Assembly: GCA_002943765.1 (NCBI GenBank)
Contig: PQWQ01000004.1
Location: 3,844,001 to 3,908,000 of the forward strand
Direction: 5' to 3'
Origin: Psoroptes ovis
Taxonomy: Eukaryota; Arthropoda; Arachnida; Sarcoptiformes; Psoroptidae
DNA: 64,000 nt
A program made the translations under genes and the position numbers. This document shows positions 52,937 to 64,000 of the stretch, in pieces; position 1 is the first letter of the stretch, and every line of letters starts with the position of its first letter. Under the pieces are notes generated by a model, which made no database searches, was not told where the DNA came from, and saw only the letters and a program-made list of their open reading frames with translations.

Positions 52937-55212
52937 GTAAAATGTATAGCCTTTAATATATATATATATAAATATATGTTTTCTTATCTCACATTAAATT
53001 TACATTGAATATTATTGGAATTATGATTATATGTGTGTCTATATGAGACTATTTGAAGCATGTGTATCTATGACCAAAAAAAAATAAAATAAAATAAAAT
53101 AATAAAACCCCTGAAATACGAATATAATAAGAATTTGTGAAATGAATCAAAATCAATTTCAACTATCAAAATATACAAGAATTTATATATAAAACCAGAC
53201 CAGAAATTAATATATATATATATGAATCAATCTATGTTTGAAAGAATAATAAGCGAATCAGTGAAATCAGTGATGATGATGATGATGATGATCAAAATAA
53301 AAATGGTGTATTTTCAATTATAATCATCGTTATTATTATCATTATGATTGTCATTATCAGTGTTGTTATTATTTGTTGTTCATTCATGTTATTGTTGATT
53401 ATTGTTGATTAGTGTTTGTGTGTATGTGTGTATGTTTGATTGCAAGCAAATGAAAATTTGAAATGAATTCTGAATCACTGAATTTTGAATCAGTGAATTA
53501 AAGCAAAGCAGCCGAGAGAAAAAAAATACGGGAAATTTTCCAATTTTCACATTTCCAATTTCAAATAAATATAATAATATTTTTTGATTGTGGTCAAACA
53601 TTATTACAAATTATTATTATTAGTTTCATTTTTTTTTTCGGTTCATATTTGTTAATGTGTTTATTATTATTATTATTTATTCATTACTGGAAATGTCCAA
53701 TCATCATTTGATTTGATTTTGTGCAATTGTTTTCTTTTGGTTGTTTGAAATGAAATAAAATAAATGAAAATTGAAATTGAAATAAATAAATAAATAAAGG
53801 TTTGTTTTTTTTAATAACATTCATTATTCATCATTAACAAAACACACATAAAAAACGCTTGAATATATTAAGTATATAATCAATGTTTGTCGAGATTTAA
53901 TTTGTTTGATAATTTATTCATTTAATTGTTTTTTTCAATGTTTTCACTGTTTCAACAAATTAACATTCATTTTTAATTTGATTTTAAATGAAAATTTTAA
54001 ATGAAAAATTTCAAAAACTTGTCAGAATTATTTTGTCTTGTTTGTCTATTTACAGCTATTTATCTGGGGTAATTATCACATTGAAATATTTGATTAATTT
54101 TCATTCAAAAATATTTCAAACAATAATTCTCTGGTTGAAATTCTTTGGTTGAAATTTTCCATTTTACAAATTTTTTCAATTATTTATTCACGAAATTCAT
54201 GAATTTCAAAGTATCAATTTTTACAATCAAATATTATACATTATACACACAAACACACGGCAAACATTGTCTGTAATTGACATGAAATTTGATATTTTGA
54301 ATTCATTTTTTTTAATCTGAAACAATTTTCGTTTTTTTTGTGTACACAAGTTTTTGGACACCCTAAAAAACAAAAATTGCTAAAAGATAATTATTTTTGT
54401 CATAAATAAAAAACAATATTGTTTTTTCAACATGAAAAAGTTTTACGGAAAAGTTTTCCGAATTCAATTTTGTTCAAGCCCCGAAAAATTCGTTACGTTG
54501 AAATTCAATCTTGTTTATTGGTGTTTATTGGGCAAATGATTTTCTAGAATAATAGATTGTTTTGAAACAAATGTTTGAATTTTTTCCAGTGAAAAATTTT
54601 CAATTTAAAAAAATTGAAAATTTCCGATTTAATGGAAAATTTAATCAAATATCAACCCTTTTTTTTGCCGAAAACAGATTGTTATTTTCAAATTTCATTG
54701 AAGCATAATTCTTTGTTTATTATCTCGGCCTGAAAACCTTTTAAACCTTTCAATTTTTATTTCAATTTTTTTTCATTTCAATCCATGTTTTTTGCTTTGT
54801 GTTCTTCACTGCTTGTTGTATCGATTGTGTCAACAAATATCAATGTTTCGATAATCTGTTTTGAAATTTATTCATTTGATTTTTCGTTATTTACTTTTGT
54901 TTTTTTTGACAAATTGTTTCCTACCCGTTGAATGATTGACAGGTATTAATTTCATTTTACAAAATTATTCCTACAATATTCATCATTAATATCATTTTAG
55001 TCATTTGCCTAAACGATTATCGATTATTGATATCCGTTCTTGTTTCCTTTTATTTTTTTTTTTTTTTTTTTGATCGAAAATTAATGACAAATTTGAAAGG
55101 ACTAATAATCAAATATTTTGTTTTCTGTTTTGTCATATTGAAAAACAGTGAATTAATCACAAATCTACTTTAAAATATTTCGAATATCATTGATATAGAA
55201 AATATTGATAAT

Positions 55213-58200
55213 ATGCGTACACAAGCAACACAAACTGAACCAAATAAATTTACAATCATACATCAACAACAACAACAACAGCATCATCATCATCATCAGC
55301 AACAGCCTCAGCAACAATATCAGCGAAGACAACGAAGACAGCGGCAAAAAGGATTAATATCAATATCTGTTTCGAATCAAAATTTGACACCAAATTTGAT
55401 TAATAATAATAATACGAATTATATCAATGATGTCAATGATAATAATAATGTCGATGATGATTATAATGATGATGATGATAATGTTAATGTTCAACATAAA
55501 TATTCATCATCATCATTGAAAAGACATAAAAAACAAACATTAACCATTAATAATAATAATAATGCAACTAGACGATCAATATCGTATCAATTTTTATCTA
55601 CATTCGATGATTGTTGTCCAACTGGATGCTGTTGTTTGATTAATAATCAAAATTATGATGATGATAATCTAAAAATATTGAATCATCATCATCATCATCA
55701 TCATCATTTAAATAATAATTATATTAATAATAATAATAATGATGATATTAATGATCATGATGATGATGATGATAATAATAATTATTTTTATTATGATGAC
55801 AATGAAAATATTATTATTAATAATCGTCATAATAACAATAAGAACGATGACCATGTTCGATCAAAACAGCCATCAACAATCAAAAGTAAATCAAAATCTA
55901 GATCGAAAAATTTACGACGACGATCATCATCGACGACACATCAATTTGTTATACGTAAATTACCATCATATTTAAATCTATCACCACGTGCATCATATCA
56001 TCGTTTGAATATAAAACATCCACCGAATGAATTGAAACATTTGACAAATATTAATGATAATAATAATAATAATAATTCAAGTAATTTTATTTCTGGTGAT
56101 ACCATATTATTGTGTTGTTCAACAATTGTAAATACTGATGATGATGAATGTGATGATGATGATGATGTTAATAATAATTACGATTATATCTATGATGATG
56201 ATGATATTGATGTTAATGAAGTCGATTTCAATATGAATCAAACATCAAAATCATTAACTAGGCCACAGAAACCACCGATTCCAGCTAAACCAAAACATAT
56301 TTTGGACAAGTTTAGTCCTAATTTTCTGAAAATTGATTATAATAATAATAATACAGTGAATGATGGACAAGAATATAAATTATTAGCCACAATTGATTAT
56401 GCAGAACAATTAAGTGCAAACATATTGAAATCAGTGCGAAAATGTACTCAAATAAGCCAACTACAATCAATCAATATGCAAACAAAACGTTCACATTCCG
56501 AAAGTATTATTACACCGTTTGATGATGAATATTATGGCAATAATGATGATGATGATGATGATGATGATGGCGATACACGAATATTGCAACAGCAACAGCA
56601 AGAAGAACAATTGTTATCGTCGACAACAAAAAATGAAATGACAATGAAAAAACGTTATATAATTCCACAATTATTTGATACATTGACAACCGGTGGTAAT
56701 TATAATGATGATAATTCTCTATTATCAATCAATTCATTACAAATGGCTATGCAATATTTTAATAATAATAATAATTTCATCAGTATCAATAATGAACATA
56801 AATCATTTTCAGAATCAGAGCTTTATTATCAACAATTGTCGTCACAATCAAATTTTAATTATTCTAGCCAAAGTAAGCTGAAAAATGAATTCAAATTCTT
56901 CATATTTATTTTTAATTCATTTGTTTTGATTTCTTTTTTTTTGAATTATAAATTTCAGATATAAAACAAATATTACAATCAGGATTAAATCGTAGACATT
57001 CAGCGATTGCTGATTTAGCTGTTGAATCGAATGTTTATACCATCGATCCAAGTGTATTCGATACAATCGCAACACCACCTCCAGGTTTTGATGATAATAA
57101 TACACAACAACAGCAGTCGATTGATATTCCATTATCATCATCCTCATCATCATCATCATCGTCATCACAATTGGCACAATCATCTCCATCATCATCATCA
57201 ACGACAACATCGTCATCATCTTCAAAGATTGATGGTCAAACTGATGAAGATTTAGAAAAATATCATATCAGAGCCAAACATCATCATCATCATCATCAGC
57301 AAGAAAATAATGATAAGAATATGCTTGAAAAACGTTCATCACAATCAAAACAAATGCAAAATCAACAAAACAAGCCATCATTAGCTGGCCAATTGTCGAT
57401 CATATCACCAGAAAGTGAACAATCATCACAAGTTACAACGGTAACAAATTGTAGTGAATTATTACAAACGACTGGTACAACATTCAGTTCTGAAGGTACT
57501 ACATCAGGATCTGGTCATCCAATCCAAATATCAAGCGATATGCAACAGCCAGGTCCAAGTGGAAAATATCATTCACAATTAATTCAATCTGGAAGCGGTA
57601 CACGTATTTTAATGGGAGGTTATGCATTAGATTTCGATGATGATGATGATGATGACGATGATAATGGCTCGAATAATGATGAATATGATGAAATAAATGA
57701 AATGGAAACAACAGAATCATTGAATAATGATAAAATTGATTATATCAATAATAATAATGATAATCATAATTCTATTATGAATAATAATGATGCAGATTAT
57801 GCAATGGCTGAAGGTAGTAGCCAAGATGAAGAGGAAAAAGCAAAAATTGAAAGTGAATTTGAAAAAATTGCCGAAAATTTTGATGATTATTACAATGATA
57901 ATGACGATGATGAAAGTGATTACAATAAAATTAAAACACCAAATTACATCGATATGAAACATATATCAGATTATGATGATGGTGCAAAAATTTTGAATAA
58001 AAATATTGATGATTGTACAAAACAACAATCGTCAACAATTCAACAAGAGAAACCAATCGTACAAATATTTAGCACCAGTAAATCATTCCCGGAGAATTTA
58101 TATCGTTCATTTGAAAATAATAAAAACAATGATGATGATGATGATTTTGATGATGAATATGATACATATAAAAAATTATTTAAATCAATCAATAATAACA

Positions 58201-61200
58201 AAGAAAATCGATTGATTAAAAATGTTGACATTAATAATTGTAGATTATTGAGAACGAAATCCAATATTATTGAACAACATCAACAAAAACGTAAAAATAT
58301 GATCGATAAACGTCGTTATTCGAATGAATTGAATAATAATTATAATTATAATAATAATAATAATCAAATTTTACAACGACAAACATCGAATAAAATAATG
58401 ATGATAAATGATCTGATAATACAAGATATATGTAGTTCTGATCCGTCCACAACAAATGATTTATCATTAGACAATACAGTCATCGAGAGAAAAGATTTTG
58501 AAAAAATTGATAATCATGATGATAATGAAAAAGATAATGATGATGGTACTCAAATATCATTCAATCAACAACAAAAAAATGATAAAAATAAAAGATTTTC
58601 ATCAGAAATATTTGAAAAATTAAATATTACACCTGAAACATATGATAACAATGATAGCGTAATTGATCATGATAACAATGATTTATGGGAATCAGCAGCA
58701 GCATCAGCATTGAAAATCGATTCAAATGTGAAAAATGAAACTGAAAAATCTATTGTTATTATTGATCAGGATAATAATAATGATAATAATAAGAACAAAA
58801 TAAAACCATTATTAATTACAGATTTGAATGGTGAAAATGGTGAAAATGAAAACATTGAATCATCAACAAAAACGACGTTAAAAGATAAAATTGATGAACA
58901 AAATAAAGAACAACCACCACCAGCAGCAGCAGCAGCTAGTATTACACTAAACAAAAAATTACCAACAAAACCTCGTTTCACAATGACAGCATCGTTACGT
59001 AAATCGATAATCAATTCAATGTATGCAATAGCTGATGCTGAAGATATGAATGACAATGCTAAAATTGAAAATAATAAAACTGAAAAAATTGATACAACGA
59101 ATAAATCGGAAATCGTAGACCCTGTAAAATCAAATGAAACAAATGAATCAAAAGAAATACAATCACAACAACAACAACAGCGAAGCATTTATGATTCATT
59201 CAATGAAAATATTGTATGTAAATCTGATCAAACTAAAAGTACAACAATCAATGATGATCTAGATGATGATGATGATAATGATAATGTACAGAAAAATAAT
59301 GATGATAATGATGAAAATGATTCACAAACATTTTCGATTGAAAATTTACCTGAAGATAGTACAACATCGGGTAGTTTTATGTTGGATGATAACAATAATA
59401 ATAATAATAATGATAATGCTTTAAATCGAAGCAGTACCAATAATTCAAATAATAATAATAATAATAATTCGAGTAAAACATATGAAGAAGATATTGATGA
59501 TGATGATGATGATGATCAAGAAGATGAAGAAGAATCATATTTCATTACTGATTCAATATCAGGATCGACATCACGAAATTTTTATTCATTATCAAATGAT
59601 TTATTAATTAATTCAAATACAAATTATGATGATGATAATTTGAGTGAACAACAAACATCATCACACAAACATTATCATCATCATCATCATCATCATCATC
59701 GATATGGTAAAAGTGAACCAACAACAGCAACAACAACATTGACAAAATTAAGCTCAAAAGATCGTTATAAAATTGATAACAATGATGGCAATCATAATAA
59801 TATGAATAATAATCATAAATCAATGCCATGTAATATTAATCGTTTGGTTGCAAAACAAATCGGTGGTGATAATCCAAATTATTTACGAATACGTTTCGAA
59901 CAAAGACAACGAAAAGCATTGGAAAGGAAAAAATTGAACAATCAATTAAATGTTCGTAATGATAATAATAATAATAATGATAATACTGAAGATAATAATG
60001 ATGATACTTGTACTGATAATTTTTATGGAAAATATCAAAAAATTCTAGATTCAGAATATGATGATAAACCTAAAAATCAGATTATAATCGATAATGATCA
60101 TGATAATAATATTTCAAATGAACAATCAATAAGTGATAAACATGATAAATTCAATGATTCATTTAGACATGGAAAAAATATTAATGGAGATAAATCTATC
60201 GATTACAATAATAATAATAATAATCGAAAAAAATCAAATCAATCATTGAAGCTATCATCATCAATTAATGATAATAATAATAATCATCAACAACAGCATT
60301 TACATCAAAAACAATCACATTCAGGTAATAATATTAATAATAATAATAATAATATTGATAAAATGTTGATTCATAATCAACAACAACAACAACAACCAAA
60401 TAATCAACAACAAGGACAACAACAGCAGCAGACACATGAAATTTTATTATATGAACAATCATCACAAGCAACTGAACGTGATGTTGAACGTTCAGAATTT
60501 TCATTACAAAATCAAAATTCAGAATTAGATGAAGATGAATCGTTGACATTAGAAAATATGAATAATCAAAGTCTTTCGGTGATTGATGAAGATTCCAAAG
60601 GTGATCAAACTGAATCTAATGGACAAAAACAACAACAACAACAGCAACAAATAGCTGATCAATTGATTAATCAATTGATTAGTTCAAATGATGATGATGA
60701 AAAAATTATTGATCAAAATAATAATAATAACAAGGATAACAATGATAATGATGATGATGATGTCGATAATATAATCATACAAACATTGAATGAAAATACT
60801 TTGGATAAAAATGATTTAAATATTGATGAACGTGATCTTAGCTTAGAAGCTGTACTACAAGAAGAAAGTGATGAACTAGAACGTGCAAAACGACGTGCAG
60901 CTGCTAAACGACAATCAAATATTCGTGAACAAAATAAAAAACGAATAAAAAAACATGGCAATAAAGATAATAATAATAATAATAATAAAGATGATAATAA
61001 TAATAATAAGAATTATGTAACAAATAATACATTGATTGATGATATGTTAACGACAACATGTCATACATTGACAACATTACATCCGATGACAATCGATGAT
61101 AGTTCAAAAGAAATCATTAATGTAGCATCAAATTTTAATAATAATTTTGATGAAGAACGTACCGAACTACGTGATGAACGTATTGCATTGTTGACATCAA

Positions 61201-64000
61201 TCAATGATTCAACTGATAATAATTCATTTTTAGATAAACAGCTATTGATCAATAAAAATGATATAAATAATGACATGAAATCAATAGATGATGATTATGA
61301 TTTAAAATTGAAACAAATCGAAACAAAATTTGTTCAAAATCAAAAACATTTTCATGTGAAAAATGGTTCAACAAATTCAGATTCAAATTCAAATGAATAT
61401 AACAAAGAAAACAATGATCTGAAACATGAATTGCCATCAATTTTAAAACATAATAAACGAGGACATTCACAGCCACCTTTGCATTCAATGGATGGCGCAC
61501 AAAAACACATGTCAAATGTTGCATTTGTCAATCAAATTGAACCGAATCAATTTTCAGCCACTATCAGCCAACAATCACAGCAACATTGTTGCTCTAGATG
61601 TTATCATAAGCATCATCATCATCACCATCATCATAGTCGACATCAAACAAATCGTCATTCTCGTCATCAATCGATTGGTTCAAACATTGCTAAACATCAT
61701 CCAAATCATCATCATCGATCATCAACAACAACAATGGTACCATCATCATCATCATCATCAACAACTAAACATTTAGTTTGTTCTCATCATCATCACCATC
61801 ATCATCATCATAATAATTATGATCGTAATCAGCAGGATGAAATTTTGCTTCAAGCACGTGCACGTTCGTTGACAAGAAATCTTGGCATGAATAATAATGC
61901 AATAACTGGAGCAGTAGGCCTACAAAATAAGCTACAATCTCATGCTGAACAACATCAACAATCATCAGCGGTAGATCAAAAATCACCAAATCAACTGCAA
62001 CCACAACAACGACAGCGGTCACCATGTAATCAACATCATTTTACTTGTAGCCATTGTGGTGAATCAACAATGCCACCGAATCAAATACCAATCATAACAT
62101 CATCATCATCATCACAAGCAATAACAGCGAATATATTCAAACGTCGTGGTATGCCACCTCAATTATCAAGAAAATCATTCACAATCGAAGATGTTTATTT
62201 TGATGTTGATGATGAAGAAAATGATATCGGTGTACATTCGGAAAGTTATCGATCATCATTATGGATTTATATTGGTCGTAAAGAAGAACTGAACATTTGG
62301 AATAATTTAAATCGTGCCGTATTGAATCGATCTAACAATATTAACAATAGAAAACATGCATTACAACAGCAACAGCAGCAACAAACATTGTCAAATAATG
62401 ATCAAAATAATGATGACATCAATATGATGATGAATAGATCAAATAATAATCATCATTCATCATCAGCAACAACCTTAACTGATAATACATTATCATTATC
62501 AACAACAAATGCAACGACAACAACAACAGCAACAGCAACAATGACACCTACAACAACATCAACGACTACAACAAAATCTGAATCAGATGAAAGTACAGCA
62601 TCGGAAAGAAATTTTCGTCAACGTTATGAAACCGTCACACATCGTTTAATACATCGTAAAGCATCGATTGAATTGTATCGTCGAATATTAGATCAAACAT
62701 TCAGTATGTTCATAATTTTTTGCTTGGAGAAAAAATCGATTTATATATAATTGTCAACCCTTTATTTCTCTTCAATATTTTTTTTTTTTTTTGAAAAGCA
62801 ATCGACAAATGTCTAACATTGACTCGTGATAATAATGAATTCGGTTTTCGTATCCATGGCAATCGACCTGTTGTTGTATCGGCTGTTGAAAAAGGTTTGA
62901 AACATTTCGAAAAATATGAATTATTTTTTAATTTTGATTCAATACAATATATTAATTGATAATCAATTTCAATCCACTCATAAGGTACATCAGCACAACA
63001 TAAAGGACTTGAAGTTGGCGATATAATTGTTGCCATCAATGGTCATACAGTGTTGGATTCATCACATTCTGAAGTTGTACGAATGGCACATCATGGTAAT
63101 TATTTTTTGATATTTATTTGAAATTTTGTTGTTGTTTGGTTGATTTTCAATCAATAATAATTTATATATTAATTATTATTTGGTCAATAATTTTTATTTC
63201 GTGTTTTTTTTCCAATTTATTTTTCACATAAATCAATAAATAAATGATTGAAAAATTAATCAATAATGTTTTTCAGGACATTCATTAAAATTAGAAGTAA
63301 CAAGTACATCATCATCATTGAAAGCTGAAACAATGCAAGCAAGCGAAAACGAACCAAAAGTAATCATCAATGGTTATTTAAGTAGATTTATTGATAAATT
63401 AGCTGAAAAATGTAGTAATAGTCGTGATAAAATGACTAATCCTAAATTATGGAGACGTCGATGGTTTGTGCTGAAATCGGATGCATGTCTTTATTGGTAT
63501 CGTAATCCAAAGGTAAGTTTGAGGAGGGAGAAAAAAAATTATAAAATTTAAAATCGATATGGAATTATTATGAACAAATAATTAATTGTACGTTATTAAT
63601 GATGATAGTAATAATAATGATAATTACAATTATAAAATGATAAATTAATATATGATAAAATATACATGATGTTTAATTATGATTAATTCATTTTTCATTT
63701 TTTTATTTCAATTTTTTCCTTTGGGAAATAACCCATAACACATATAATTATCATTGTAATGTGATAACATTTAAAATAATAATAATAATAAATGATGTAT
63801 AGTCTTTGGAACCGATCGGTGCCATATCATTGCATGGATATTGTGCTGGAATGGTAAACGAATGCCTATTTGGACAAGAACATTTGTTTCGTTTAGTTGG
63901 TTATAAAACGACAAAATGTAAATATTTAGCTGCAATCGATCATGCAACAGCCATTCAATGGGTGAAAGCATTGAATCAAAATTCAATACAATATAGTAAT
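55213..64000 (+). CDS. giant low-complexity protein with C-terminal PDZ and PH domains (partial)
   Basis: Six exons: 55213-56872, 56959-62703, 62799-62894, 62985-63095, 63277-63512 and 63803 to the window edge. Introns are 86-290 nt with GT-AG ends, and all phases agree. This gives 2,682 residues so far. Residues 1 to about 2440 are mostly Asn, Asp, Ser, Gln and His runs with short ordered islands: a Cys cluster (CCPTGCCC, about 134-141), a proline motif [12 protein letters not shown] (about 351-362), a basic helix near 1530, a charged helix with Arg/Lys clusters near 1860, and Cys/His patches near 2097-2112 and 2248. A helix-like segment precedes a PDZ domain (about 2473-2548; loop [14 protein letters not shown]). 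A PH domain follows (about 2568-2677; Trp-Phe-Val-Leu, terminal Trp-Val-Lys-Ala-Leu). PDZ binds protein tails and PH membranes or proteins, so a cortical signalling scaffold or GTPase regulator is likely. The PDZ-PH order recalls CNK scaffolds, but no SAM or CRIC domain is seen; a catalytic domain may follow outside the window. Confidence 0.85.

Larger units (their letters stand above)
45975..55212. other. gene-poor 9.2-kb interval with simple repeats and a MITE
   Basis: No gene supported on either strand. It contains AAT/ATT runs, a perfect AT run at about 49006-49034, MITE copy 8, poly-T at 49799-49820, a CCAA tandem near 51873-51891, and poly-A of about 25 ending at 52936. Promoters for AdoMetDC (left end) and the PDZ-PH gene (right end) must lie here but cannot be picked out. 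A single mariner-end-like motif near 54345-54365 lacks a partner. Confidence 0.55.

Noticed and set aside
54345..54365. Mariner-end-like TAGGGTGTCCAAAAACTT on the minus strand
   Set aside because: No inverted partner was seen nearby and its sequence differs from the MITE family here; a single end is not enough.
57171..62750. A separate gene starting at the Met at 57171
   Set aside because: The frame is open upstream of that Met to an acceptor at 56958, and joining to the frame ending at 56872 (donor GTAAGC) keeps the phase. It is one gene, and the last codons before 62750 are intron read-through.
1..64000. CRISPR arrays, bacterial operons, rRNA genes, viral genomes
   Set aside because: No spaced direct repeats, no ribosomal RNA core motifs and no viral gene set were seen. 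The window is ordinary eukaryotic nuclear sequence.

Overview
The window is eukaryotic nuclear DNA, very rich in A+T, with GT-AG introns of about 60-110 bp. Four confidently modelled protein genes lie in the last 27 kb. All four carry long runs of Asn, Asp, Ser, His or Gln encoded by AAT/GAT/TCA/CAT/CAA repeats. This composition, the short introns, the animal gene set and mariner-like short elements suggest an arthropod, most likely an astigmatid mite such as a dust-mite relative. The organism call is inference; no marker gene in the window fixes it.

Layout. Positions 1-36,900 are almost gene-free and hold AT-rich sequence, microsatellites and homopolymers. Within this stretch are six short palindromic TA-type transposable elements (MITEs), a decayed LTR retrotransposon (27,731-29,368, bounded by a GAACAA duplication), and a disrupted gene for a small secreted protein (31,957-32,419, minus). 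Then come an ABCG half-transporter (36,890-39,607, plus, 3 exons), a Mpv17/PMP22-family protein closest to MPV17L2 (42,139-41,304, minus, 2 exons), and S-adenosylmethionine decarboxylase (45,974-44,025, minus, 4 exons). A further sparse stretch runs from 46 to 55 kb. From 55,213 to the window end runs a giant protein of over 2,680 residues (plus, at least 6 exons): about 2,450 residues of mostly low-complexity sequence, then a PDZ domain and a PH domain. Its 3' end is outside the window.

The genes do not form an obvious pathway. ABCG and MPV17L2 are convergent; MPV17L2 and AdoMetDC are tandem on the minus strand; the PDZ-PH gene is divergent from AdoMetDC across a 9 kb gap. Exon joins were built by hand from splice-site motifs, reading-frame phase and conserved family motifs, and every join stated below keeps the frame.

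The most interesting items are: (1) eight 74-77 bp near-palindromic elements whose two arms change together between subfamilies; (2) the disrupted small-secreted-protein gene; (3) the LTR remnant with an intact target duplication but dissimilar LTR ends; (4) unusual low-complexity expansions in otherwise conserved enzymes, including an AdoMetDC of 562 residues with a stop-free 108-nt intron.
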